Under the pieces are notes generated by a model, which saw nothing but the letters and a program-made list of their open reading frames with translations, did no database searches and had not been told where the DNA came from. Positions 9,598 through 18,595 of a DNA stretch of 32,478 nt are shown here, one piece after another. Source of the stretch: Bordetella parapertussis. GTDB lineage: Bacteria > Pseudomonadota > Gammaproteobacteria > Burkholderiales > Burkholderiaceae_C. The stretch is from assembly GCA_945871945.1 (NCBI GenBank), contig CAMBXY010000002.1:1-32478 (forward strand), in the 5' to 3' direction. Position numbers and translations under genes: made by a program. Numbering within the stretch: position 1 is the stretch's first letter; every line of letters begins with the position of its first letter.

Positions 9598-11166
9598 TCA
9601 ACGGCTGAAATGAGCCTTGGCTTCGTACATGGTCTCTACCGTGATCTGCGCGAGGCCGCGTTCACGGGCAAAAGTTTCGGTGTTACGGCGGGCTTTGCTG
9701 CGGACAAAAAACGGTATTTTTTTGAGTTCTTTTTCCGCCTCGGGCGCCCAACTGCTTTCGTTGCTGGCAGGATCATCTGAGACCACCGCAGCTTGTGCCA
9801 CTGCTGTTTTTTGCGGCGCAACGGTGTGGCCCGAACCCAGATGCGAGGGCGCAGCGCCGTCGTGGAATTCGAAGTCCTCGCGGAACATGCCCAAAAGGTG
9901 TTCTTCTAAGCCCATCATCAGCGGGTGCACCCAGGTGTCGAACAAGACATTGGCACCTTCAAAGCCCATTTGTGGCGCGTAGCGAGCGGGGAAATCTTGC
10001 ACATGCATGGGGGCAGAAATAACCGCACAAGGCACGCCCAAGCGTTTGGCGATGTGGCGCTCCATTTGGGTGCCCAACAGCAATTCGGGATGCTGGGCTT
10101 TGACCGCGTCTTCGACTTCCAAATAGTCGTCGGAGATCAGGGCCTCAATGCCGTAGAGTTTGGCCGCGTCGCGCACTTCGCGGGCGAACTCGCGGCTGTA
10201 AGTGCCCAAACCCACCACTTCAAAGCCCATTTCTTGGTGCGCCACGCGAGCGGCGGCAATGGCGTGGGTGGCGTCGCCAAACACAAAGACGCGTTTGCCG
10301 GTGAGGTAGGTGGAGTCGACCGACTTGGCGTACCACTTGGCGCGTGAATCTTGACTGTAGTCGGCCAAGGTTTTGCCGCTGCCGACCAAGCCTGCAAGCG
10401 TGCGCACCTCTTGAATGAAGTCGAGGGTGCCATTGACGCCATAGGGTATGGCTTGGGTAAAGGGCTGTTCGCAGCTGCGTTGCAACCATTGGGCGGTGGT
10501 GCGCGCCAACTCGGGGTAAAGCACCACATTGAAATCGGCCTCGGCCAAGCGGCGCAGGTCAGCCACACAGGCGTTGAGTGGGGCCACCACATTCACCTCA
10601 ATGCCTAACTCTTGCAACAACGATTGAATTTCTTTGACGTCGTCGCGGTGTCTGAAGCCCAAAGCGGTGGGGCCCAAAATATTGCAACTGGCCGGGCGTC
10701 CTGCCAAGGGTGTTCGGCTGTGGCCCACTGGCACCAAGTTGCGTACCAAGTGGTAGAAGGTTTCCGAGGCGCCCCAGTTTTCCTTGCGTTGGTAAGCCGG
10801 CAACTCTAGAGGCACCACGGGGATGGGCAGGTTCAGGGCCAGTGCCAAGCCGCCTGGGTCGTCTTGGATGAGCTCTGCCGTGCAAGAAGCGCCCACTAGC
10901 ATGGCATTGGGCTTGAAGCGCTCATGGGCCTCACGCGCTGCGTTTTTAAACAATTCTGCGGTGTCGCCGCCCAAGTCGCGGGCTTGAAAGGTGGTGTAGG
11001 TGACGGGTGGGCGGCGTGGCAAACGCTCGATCATGGTGAACAGCAAATCGGCGTAGGTGTCGCCTTGGGGCGCATGCAGCACGTAATGCACATCGGTCAT
11101 GGCCGTGGCCACGCGCATCGCACCAATGTGCGGGGGGCCTTCGTATGTCCAGAGGGTGAGTTGCAT
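9598..11166 (-). CDS. bchB: Dark-operative protochlorophyllide reductase subunit BchB
   Basis: Catalytic partner of BchN in the NifDK-like component of the light-independent reductase. The 522 residues fit the family. Asp36 (in APQGDTYAD) is at the position of the unusual aspartate ligand of the shared [4Fe-4S] cluster known from Rhodobacter capsulatus BchB. Other conserved stretches are [16 protein letters not shown] and the C-terminal DCP-like region after about residue 460. A low-complexity Ala/Ser linker near 450-470 precedes that last domain. It lies 11 bases after bchN, with only a weak AAGGT as ribosome binding site, so coupling from bchN is likely. Confidence 0.97.
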   Translation of the reverse strand: MQLTLWTYEGPPHIGAMRVATAMTDVHYVLHAPQGDTYADLLFTMIERLPRRPPVTYTTFQARDLGGDTAELFKNAAREAHERFKPNAMLVGASCTAELIQDDPGGLALALNLPIPVVPLELPAYQRKENWGASETFYHLVRNLVPVGHSRTPLAGRPASCNILGPTALGFRHRDDVKEIQSLLQELGIEVNVVAPLNACVADLRRLAEADFNVVLYPELARTTAQWLQRSCEQPFTQAIPYGVNGTLDFIQEVRTLAGLVGSGKTLADYSQDSRAKWYAKSVDSTYLTGKRVFVFGDATHAIAAARVAHQEMGFEVVGLGTYSREFAREVRDAAKLYGIEALISDDYLEVEDAVKAQHPELLLGTQMERHIAKRLGVPCAVISAPMHVQDFPARYAPQMGFEGANVLFDTWVHPLMMGLEEHLLGMFREDFEFHDGAAPSHLGSGHTVAPQKTAVAQAAVVSDDPASNESSWAPEAEKELKKIPFFVRSKARRNTETFARERGLAQITVETMYEAKAHFSR

Positions 11167-11177
11167 GGTGTGTGACC

Positions 11178-12973
<1,796 letters not shown>

Positions 12974-13001
12974 GGAGGAAAGCTCTTTCTAGATGGCATT
13001 A

Positions 13002-13030
13002 ACTGTAGAGATCTATGCGCACAGTGTCAA
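13002..13030 (-). promoter_or_regulatory. Sigma70-type promoter for the bchF superoperon
   Basis: Read on the minus strand, TTGACA (13030-13025) is a perfect -35 box. It is followed after 17 bases by TACAGT (13007-13002), which matches the -10 consensus at four of six positions. The expected transcript start is near 12995, about 20 bases before the bchF ATG. The -35 hexamer is one arm of the PpsR-type palindrome 13025-13042, so bound PpsR would block polymerase directly. Confidence 0.6.
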
Positions 13031-13042
13031 CTTAAATTGACG
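13025..13042. promoter_or_regulatory. PpsR-type box upstream of bchF
   Basis: TGTCAACTTAAATTGACG is an 18-bp near-perfect palindrome fitting TGT-N12-ACA except for the last base (ACG). PpsR/CrtJ binds this pattern in purple bacteria and represses pigment genes under oxygen. It overlaps the predicted bchF -35 box. Confidence 0.7.
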
Positions 13043-13067
13043 TTATTTAATACTGACATAACAGGGG

Positions 13068-13080
13068 TTTTCCCTAGTTT
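13068..13080. repeat. CCCTAG element, copy 1 (bchF/aerR spacer)
   Basis: TTTTCCCTAGTTT lies between the two PpsR-type boxes of the divergent spacer, 8 bases before the aerR-side box. It is one of six CCCTAG copies (either strand) in the spacers of this cluster. The function is unknown to me. Confidence 0.4.
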
Positions 13081-13085
13081 GAATG

Positions 13086-13103
13086 TGTCAAAAAAATATG
13101 ACA
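13086..13103. promoter_or_regulatory. PpsR-type box upstream of the aerR-like gene
   Basis: TGTCAAAAAAATATGACA matches TGT-N12-ACA exactly, 50 bases before the aerR-like ATG. With the box at 13025-13042 it forms a pair placed almost symmetrically with respect to the two divergent start codons. Confidence 0.75.
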
Positions 13104-13153
13104 CTTAGATAACTTTTGAATTCTGTGAACACACCGGACTGAAAAATTGAGCA

Positions 13154-13960
13154 ATGAGTAAGCCCCTAAACCCTGAAATAAAAGCACCCTTGAGCTTGGC
13201 TTTGAAAGATCTTGTTATCCCTAAGTTACTGCAAGTTGCGGGCTCGGAGCAGTCAGGGTCGCCTTTTTCCGAGCAACAAAGCCAGCTCTTGGCCAAGACC
13301 TGTTTAACCTCCCCCTCCCCAGAAATTGAATCTTGTGTCTTGAACATGGTTAGACAGGGCTTGGGGCTGGAAACCGTGTTTTTGCAAACCATTCCCAGCG
13401 CCGCCAGACTCTTTCACCAGTGGTGGGCGCAAGATGAAATTGACTTTGTGGCGGTCACCCAAGCCAGTTACCGCTTGCAAGAATTGGTCTACAAACTCAG
13501 TGCTGAATTTGTGCTGAGCGGGCCCCAATGCGGCGGCTTGTCCAACTATGCAGCATTGCTGGTCAATACGCCCCAATCACAGCATTCCTTGGGTCTGCTC
13601 ATCCTGTCCCAATATTTCAAACGCTATGGCTGGCAGGTGGTGGGCGACACCACTTGGCGCGAGCCGGATATGGTGATTGCAGTGCAGTCTGGTTCTATCG
13701 ATTTATTGGGTCTGTCGGTCAGTGATGAAAGGCAATTGGGCTATTTGAAAAAACTCATTGCCACTTTGCGAAAGAAATCGCTCAACCCCGGTCTGTTGGT
13801 GATGGTGGGCGGCCCCTTGCTGGCCACACATGACCATTTAGCCGCATGGTTGGGCGCTGATTTTTCGTGTTTGCAGGCTGATCAAGCGCAGTTGATGGCG
13901 ATACAAAGTGTTGAGCAGGTGCGTAAGCAGCGTGGAAAATCTTCGGTTGAGTTGTTTTAA
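13154..13960 (+). CDS. aerR: AerR/PpaA-like cobalamin-binding regulator
   Basis: A 268-residue protein with an N-terminal helical region (about 80-135, with WWAQDEIDFVAVTQASYRLQ) and a B12-binding Rossmann-like domain (about 135-240). This matches the AerR/PpaA family, whose members bind cobalamin and modulate PpsR/CrtJ in response to light or oxygen. The motif QHSLGL places His144 where AerR proteins have their cobalamin-binding histidine; the classical DxHxxG motif is absent, as in that family. Position directly upstream of ppsR is the usual arrangement. It has its own PpsR box, and a second box separates it from ppsR. The symbol is given by family; PpaA would be equally valid. Confidence 0.82.
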   Translation: MSKPLNPEIKAPLSLALKDLVIPKLLQVAGSEQSGSPFSEQQSQLLAKTCLTSPSPEIESCVLNMVRQGLGLETVFLQTIPSAARLFHQWWAQDEIDFVAVTQASYRLQELVYKLSAEFVLSGPQCGGLSNYAALLVNTPQSQHSLGLLILSQYFKRYGWQVVGDTTWREPDMVIAVQSGSIDLLGLSVSDERQLGYLKKLIATLRKKSLNPGLLVMVGGPLLATHDHLAAWLGADFSCLQADQAQLMAIQSVEQVRKQRGKSSVELF

Positions 13961-13962
13961 AG

Positions 13963-13980
13963 TGTCAAACAGCTTAGACA
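13963..13980. promoter_or_regulatory. PpsR-type box between aerR and ppsR
   Basis: TGTCAAACAGCTTAGACA matches TGT-N12-ACA, though the inner bases are less symmetric than in the other boxes. It begins three bases after the aerR stop and 72 bases before the preferred ppsR ATG. This suggests ppsR has its own promoter and regulates itself. Confidence 0.6.
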
Positions 13981-14016
13981 AACTGAGCTTAGAATAGGGG
14001 AAAACCCAAGGTGCTA

Positions 14017-14030
14017 TTTTCCTAGGGTTT
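14017..14030. repeat. CCCTAG element, copy 2 (upstream of ppsR)
   Basis: TTTTCCTAGGGTTT contains CCCTAG on the minus strand. It lies 22 bases before the preferred ppsR ATG, so within the leader or core promoter. Confidence 0.4.
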
Positions 14031-14052
14031 GCCAGAAGTCTTGGCCAAGGAA

Positions 14053-15480
14053 ATGATTGTTGATTTAACCAACTTAAGCTTCAATATCTTGATCACTCCA
14101 GACCTAAACTCTACTCATTTACAGCAGTTGCTGCCAGGCTTGGTTGACATCATGATGGTGTTGGACAAACAGTCGACAGTGCTGGAAGTGGCTGTTTTTG
14201 GCAAAGATTTACAAGGTTTGGACAGCTCTGTTTTCAAGGGGCGCTCTGTCAAAGACTTTCTCAGTTTTGATAGCCAACAAAAATTTTCCAGCATGTGGGA
14301 CTCGGTGGTCAAAGCCCAAGCCCCAACCTGGCGACATGTCAATTTCTCACCCTCAGCCGGCCAAGACTTGCCTTTGCAAGTCAGCTTGGTGTCTCAGGAA
14401 AAAGACCAAACCGTGTGGCTCTTTGGCCGCGATTTAAGCAGCTTGTCGCAAATGCAGCACCGCTTGGTTGAAGCCCATCAATCCATGGAGCGTGACTTTT
14501 TGCGACTGCGCCACATGGAGGCGCGTTACCGCTTGCTGTTCGAGTCTGTCGCCGACCCGATGTTGGTGGCCGATGTGGCCCAACGCCGCGTGATGGAGGC
14601 CAACAGTGCGGCCCAGCTCTTGTTCAAAGATGTCAACCGCAAATTGCCCGGAACCGATGTGCTTCAGTTGTTCGACCCCAGCAAAAGAGAGGCGCTGGAC
14701 AACTTGCTGCGCGAAGCGCAAAACTCGGGTCGCATGGAGACGGGGCGGATGCGCTTACTCAAATCGGATCACGATTGCAATTTGCATGCATCGGTGTTCG
14801 TGCAAGAAGGTGGGCCTCAATTTTTATTGCGTTTGCAGGCTTTAAGCTCTCAGCAAACCAGCCTATCCAATGCGTCAGTGATTGATTGGTTCCACCACGC
14901 TTTAGATCAAGCGCCGGTGGGTTTTGTGGTGGCTGACCGCTTGGGCACGGTGCTGGCCAGCAACCCCGAGTTTTGCAGCATGGTGGGCGTGGCGTCTCAC
15001 ACCATGCTGGCGAATAAAAGCCTTGAAGAATGGCTGGCCCGTGGCGGTGTCGATTTGGGCGTGTTGCTGACCAATTTGCGCCAGTCGCGCACCCTGCGCA
15101 GTTTCGCCACCGATTTGCGCAGCATAGTGGGTGTGCTGATACCCGTAGACATCACCGCCGTGACTTTGAATGGCGTGGATCCCACCTATGGCTTCTTCTT
15201 CCATGAAGTTTCGGGCGCACGCAGTCGCGACACCATGCCAGCCACCTCGGGTGGTATGGCCGATTCGGTGGCACAGTTGTCGCAGTTGGTGGGGCGCATG
15301 CCGATGAAAGAAATCGTCGGCGAGACCAGCACCATGATCGAGCGCATGTGCATTCAGGCAGCTATAGAACTTACCCAAAACAACCGTGCCTCGGCCGCCG
15401 AGATGTTGGGCTTGTCGCGCCAAAGCCTGTATGTGAAATTGCACCGCTATGGCATGGTTGCCGAAGGCGAACCCGAGTAA
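14053..15480 (+). CDS. ppsR: Photosynthesis regulator PpsR (CrtJ)
   Basis: Transcription factor with tandem PAS domains and a Fis-type helix-turn-helix that binds TGT-N12-ACA boxes. The layout is an N-terminal PAS-like region (about 25-130), a Q-linker-like helix (about 135-160), PAS domains at about 160-262 and 280-390, and a C-terminal HTH (NNRASAAEMLGLSRQSLYVKLHRYG, read in two parts: NNRASAAEMLGLSRQ then SLYVKLHRYG). Cys433 (RMCIQAA) is just before the HTH, like redox-active Cys424 of Rhodobacter sphaeroides; two more cysteines are at about 242 and 308. The start is uncertain: ATG 14053 has AAGG unusually close, and TTG 14029 or 14041 would add eight or four residues. Confidence 0.93.
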   Translation: MIVDLTNLSFNILITPDLNSTHLQQLLPGLVDIMMVLDKQSTVLEVAVFGKDLQGLDSSVFKGRSVKDFLSFDSQQKFSSMWDSVVKAQAPTWRHVNFSPSAGQDLPLQVSLVSQEKDQTVWLFGRDLSSLSQMQHRLVEAHQSMERDFLRLRHMEARYRLLFESVADPMLVADVAQRRVMEANSAAQLLFKDVNRKLPGTDVLQLFDPSKREALDNLLREAQNSGRMETGRMRLLKSDHDCNLHASVFVQEGGPQFLLRLQALSSQQTSLSNASVIDWFHHALDQAPVGFVVADRLGTVLASNPEFCSMVGVASHTMLANKSLEEWLARGGVDLGVLLTNLRQSRTLRSFATDLRSIVGVLIPVDITAVTLNGVDPTYGFFFHEVSGARSRDTMPATSGGMADSVAQLSQLVGRMPMKEIVGETSTMIERMCIQAAIELTQNNRASAAEMLGLSRQSLYVKLHRYGMVAEGEPE

Positions 15481-15490
15481 ACCCTAGTTC
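15479..15490. repeat. CCCTAG element, copy 3 (upstream of bchG)
   Basis: AAACCCTAGTTC starts in the ppsR stop codon. The CCCTAG core ends 14 bases before the PpsR-type box 15502-15519, the same spacing as in the dxs promoter. Confidence 0.4.
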
Positions 15491-15501
15491 TCACAAAAAA
15501 G

Positions 15502-15519
15502 CGTCAACTTAGATTGACA
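15502..15519. promoter_or_regulatory. PpsR-type box upstream of bchG
   Basis: CGTCAACTTAGATTGACA differs from TGT-N12-ACA only at its first base. It ends 28 bases before the preferred bchG ATG. A further TGTCA half-site lies at 15528-15532, which could form a second, shorter inverted pair with TGACA 15515-15519. Confidence 0.6.
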
Positions 15520-15547
15520 TTTTATTTTGTCAAATGAAAATGGGGGT

Positions 15548-16513
15548 ATGGCGCTTCCCCAACCCTCAGCTGTCTTAGAGCTTCTCAAACCGGTGACTTG
15601 GTTTCCTCCCATGTGGGCCTTTGCCTGCGGCGCGGTGTCTTCGGGGCAGCCTCTGTCAGACAAGGTCGGTTTACTCATCAGCGGCATCGTGTTGACAGGC
15701 CCCATGGTGTGCGCCTGCAGCCAAGCCGTGAACGATTGGTTTGACCGGCATGTTGACGCCATCAACGAGCCCCAGCGGCCCATTCCCTCGGGGCGCATGC
15801 CTGGGGCTTGGGGCATTGTCATTGCCATTGTTTGGACCTTGTTGTCCATGTGGTGGGCGTGGCAGTTGGGCACCTGGGCTTTTGGTGCCACCTTACTGGC
15901 GCTGGCGCTGGCTTGGGCCTACAGCGCCCCGCCTTTTCGATTAAAAAAAGACGGCTGGATTGGCAACGCCGCTTGCGCCCTCAGCTATGAAGGCTTGGCT
16001 TGGGTCACCGGCGCGGCCGTCATGTTGGGCGGCGCCATGCCCGACGCCTACATCATCACTTTGGCGCTGCTCTACAGCTTGGCGGCTCACGGCATCATGA
16101 CCTTGAATGACTTCAAAGCCATAGAGGGTGACCGACAAATGGGTATTTTTTCCTTGCCGGTTCAACTGGGCATCAAAGGCGCTGCAGGCACGGCCTGTTG
16201 GGTCATGCTGCTGCCGCAGTTTGTGGTGGTGGCTTTGTTGCTGGTCTGGGGTTTGTTGCCCTACGCGGTGGCGGTGTTGCTGCTGATTTATGCACAAATT
16301 CCTTTAATGATGCGCTTTATGCGCGACCCGGTCGGCCGCGCCTTAAGCCTCAGCGCCTTGGGCGTGCCTTTGTTGGTCGCCGGCATGATGGTCAGCGCTT
16401 TTGCTTGGCGCAATGCCCCCCAACATCTTGTTCATTCACAGGCTGCTGATGCAGCCACTTTTTCTGTTTCTGTTTCTTTTATCCAATCCCCTCAGGAGTT
16501 ATTTCATGCATAA
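15548..16513 (+). CDS. bchG: Bacteriochlorophyll synthase BchG
   Basis: UbiA-type membrane prenyltransferase that esterifies bacteriochlorophyllide a with geranylgeranyl or phytyl diphosphate. The 321-residue protein has the first aspartate-rich motif NDWFDRHVD (about 62-70) and a second, DFKAIEGD (about 188-195), among about nine membrane segments. The opening ELLKPVTWFPPMWAFACG is typical. I chose ATG 15548; the frame also permits TTG 15527, which lies within the region of PpsR half-sites. The GGGGG before the ATG is only two bases away, so initiation may be unusual. The last 25 or so residues (QAADAATFSVSVSF) are a non-conserved tail overlapping the bchP start by eight bases. Confidence 0.94.
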   Translation: MALPQPSAVLELLKPVTWFPPMWAFACGAVSSGQPLSDKVGLLISGIVLTGPMVCACSQAVNDWFDRHVDAINEPQRPIPSGRMPGAWGIVIAIVWTLLSMWWAWQLGTWAFGATLLALALAWAYSAPPFRLKKDGWIGNAACALSYEGLAWVTGAAVMLGGAMPDAYIITLALLYSLAAHGIMTLNDFKAIEGDRQMGIFSLPVQLGIKGAAGTACWVMLLPQFVVVALLLVWGLLPYAVAVLLLIYAQIPLMMRFMRDPVGRALSLSALGVPLLVAGMMVSAFAWRNAPQHLVHSQAADAATFSVSVSFIQSPQELFHA

Positions 16514-17705
16514 CCTAACCTATGACGTGGTAGTGGTCGGCGGCGGGCCGTCCGGTGCAACCGCAGCCGATGATTTAGCCAAACTGGGGCGGCATGTTTT
16601 GCTGCTCGACAGACAAGGGCGTATCAAGCCCTGTGGTGGGGCCATCCCGCCACGCCTGATCAAAGACTTCGATATACCCGATGAGTTGTTGGTCGCCAAG
16701 GCGCGTGCTGCGCGCATGGTTTCGCCCAAAGACAACAAGGTCGACATTCCTATCGAGGGCGGTTTTGTCGGCATGGTCAACCGCGACGAGTTTGACGAAT
16801 GGCTGCGGGTGCGCGCCGAAAACCATGGCGCGGTGCGCCAGCGCGGCATTTTTGACAAACTCAGCCGCGACGACGATGGCATCAGCCGGGTGCACTTCAC
16901 CATCCGTACCGACGACGGTTTGGACATGCCCGCCAGTGTGCGCGGTAAATGCATCATCGGTGCCGATGGCGCACGTTCCCAGGTGGCCAAGCAAGCCGTA
17001 CCAGGCGCTGAAAAAACCAAGTATGTTTTCGCCTACCACGAGATCGTTAAAACACCGGAAAACATGCTGCAAACCGATGCAGACCCCTCGCGTTGCGATG
17101 TGTACTACCGAGGCAGTTTGTCGCCCGACTTTTACGGCTGGGTGTTCCCCCATGGCGACACCATGAGCGTGGGCACGGGCAGCGCCGACAAAGGTTTTTC
17201 ATTGCGCGGTGCGGTCGGTCGTTTGCGTGACGCTGCTGGTTTGCAAAACGCTACCGTCTTGCGTCGCGAAGGCGCGCCCTTGCCCATGAAGCCCTTGCCG
17301 CGCTGGGACAACGGCCGCGATGTGGTGCTGGCGGGTGACGCCGCGGGTGTGGTGGCACCGGCTTCGGGTGAAGGTATTTACTACGCCATGCTGGGTGGAC
17401 GCTTGGCGGCCGATGCAGCGCATGAATGTTTGCTGCATCGCAATCCAGCGGCTTTGAAGCAAGCGCGTAAACGCTTTATGAAAGACCACGGCACTGTGTT
17501 TTGGGTGCTGGGCATCATGCAGTATTTTTGGTACAGCACCGATAAGCGCCGCGAGAGTTTTGTGAAGATGTGCGAAGACAAAGATGTGCAAAAACTCACC
17601 TTTGACTCGTATATGAATAAAAAACTCGAGCGCACCAAGCCCATGGCGCATGTGAAGATTTTCTTCAAGGACATGGCGCATTTGATGGGCATGGCCAAAA
17701 CCTGA
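16506..17705 (+). CDS. bchP: Geranylgeranyl reductase BchP
   Basis: Flavoprotein that reduces three double bonds of the geranylgeranyl tail to phytyl, either on bacteriochlorophyll or on the diphosphate. The 399-residue protein opens with a dinucleotide-binding fold VVVVGGGPSGATAA (about 8-21), has CGGAIPPRLI further on, and a second FAD motif VLAGDAAGVVAPASGEGI. The start is ATG 16506: AGGAG (16494-16498) is seven bases upstream and the protein then begins in the family register. The 35 codons upstream in this frame lie inside bchG and do not belong to it. The stop faces bchO across 19 bases. Confidence 0.96.
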   Translation: MHNLTYDVVVVGGGPSGATAADDLAKLGRHVLLLDRQGRIKPCGGAIPPRLIKDFDIPDELLVAKARAARMVSPKDNKVDIPIEGGFVGMVNRDEFDEWLRVRAENHGAVRQRGIFDKLSRDDDGISRVHFTIRTDDGLDMPASVRGKCIIGADGARSQVAKQAVPGAEKTKYVFAYHEIVKTPENMLQTDADPSRCDVYYRGSLSPDFYGWVFPHGDTMSVGTGSADKGFSLRGAVGRLRDAAGLQNATVLRREGAPLPMKPLPRWDNGRDVVLAGDAAGVVAPASGEGIYYAMLGGRLAADAAHECLLHRNPAALKQARKRFMKDHGTVFWVLGIMQYFWYSTDKRRESFVKMCEDKDVQKLTFDSYMNKKLERTKPMAHVKIFFKDMAHLMGMAKT

Positions 17706-17720
17706 GGGCTGGCTGGGTTT

Positions 17721-17737
17721 GGCTTCAGTTTGAAGCC
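17721..17737. repeat. Hairpin between convergent bchP and bchO
   Basis: GGCTTCA-GTT-TGAAGCC is a perfect 7-bp stem with a three-base loop, placed across the bchO stop and just after the bchP stop. There is no strong T-run on either side, so it may be a weak or Rho-dependent end or an RNA-stabilising stem rather than a classical terminator. Confidence 0.4.
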
Positions 17738-18594
17738 TGAGCCATGGTTTTGACAAGGAATTGCACGCACTGCGTGGGTGCCTCCTCGTGCACCAAATGC
17801 CCAAAACCTGGCCAGCTTTCCAAGTGGCCATCAGCCAGCAAGCCCAGCGCTTGTTGCGCTTGCGCAGGCGGCACAGCGCGGTCGCGCTCGCCCACCAGCA
17901 TTTGCACCGGGCAGCGCAACTGGCGCAATGTGTGCGCACCTTGCGACAAGTCCCAAGCGGCCATCATTTTCAAAGCGCCTTGGGCGTGTTCGGGGTCAGC
18001 AACCAACTCGGCGTAAAGCGCTTTGCCTGCTTGGTCCAACACCGAACCCGTGCCATCGAGCAACTTCTCCAACATCCCCGGGCCGCTGGCTTGCTTGGCA
18101 AACCACTGGGGCACAAAGGGCGTGAGCGCCAGCAACTTCGCCGCCGGCGGAAACAGCAGTCCAGCCAAGCCAGGCAGCGGCAACCAAGCGGGGTTGATGC
18201 CTATCAAGGCTTGGGGGGTAAGTTGTTGGGCTATGACCATTTGCGCGGCAATCGCCGCACCTGCCGAGTGAGCGATGAACACATCCACCGGTACTTCCAG
18301 CGACTGCATCAAAGCGTGCAAGCTGGTGGCCATGCCCTGCATGGACATGCCTTGGCCGCTTGCCAAAGAGCTGAAACCGTGGCCGGGTAAATCCACCACC
18401 CACACTTGTGCGTGTTCGGCCAGTGGCCGCAGCAAATCGCGCCAAGTGTGGCCGGACGCGCCCGTGCCATGAATCAGCAACACCCTAGGCCCTTGCTGGC
18501 CCGCTTGTTGCACATGCCAGCGCACGCCGCCGGCTTGCACAAATCGGCTGAGTTCGGCATGTGGCCAAGTTTGGCGATGCGCTTGCCAATCCAT
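17725..18594 (-). CDS. bchO: Alpha/beta hydrolase BchO, Mg-chelatase-associated
   Basis: An alpha/beta hydrolase fold protein of 289 residues. It has the oxyanion-hole strand LLIHGTGASGHTW (about 39-51), the nucleophile elbow AHSAGA with Ser110, and a C-terminal GFGHLVHEE with the likely catalytic histidine. BchO genes typically follow bchD; their product is thought to assist Mg insertion, but the reaction is not known. ATG 18594 begins one base after the bchD stop. The frame is open 22 codons further upstream, but that part lies in bchD and is not family-like. Confidence 0.9.
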   Translation of the reverse strand: MDWQAHRQTWPHAELSRFVQAGGVRWHVQQAGQQGPRVLLIHGTGASGHTWRDLLRPLAEHAQVWVVDLPGHGFSSLASGQGMSMQGMATSLHALMQSLEVPVDVFIAHSAGAAIAAQMVIAQQLTPQALIGINPAWLPLPGLAGLLFPPAAKLLALTPFVPQWFAKQASGPGMLEKLLDGTGSVLDQAGKALYAELVADPEHAQGALKMMAAWDLSQGAHTLRQLRCPVQMLVGERDRAVPPAQAQQALGLLADGHLESWPGFGHLVHEEAPTQCVQFLVKTMAQASN

Positions 18595-18595
18595 A

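Noticed and set aside
16401..16505. Upstream extension of bchP by 35 codons
   Set aside because: The segment is the bchG tail in another frame. A strong AGGAG lies at the right distance from ATG 16506.
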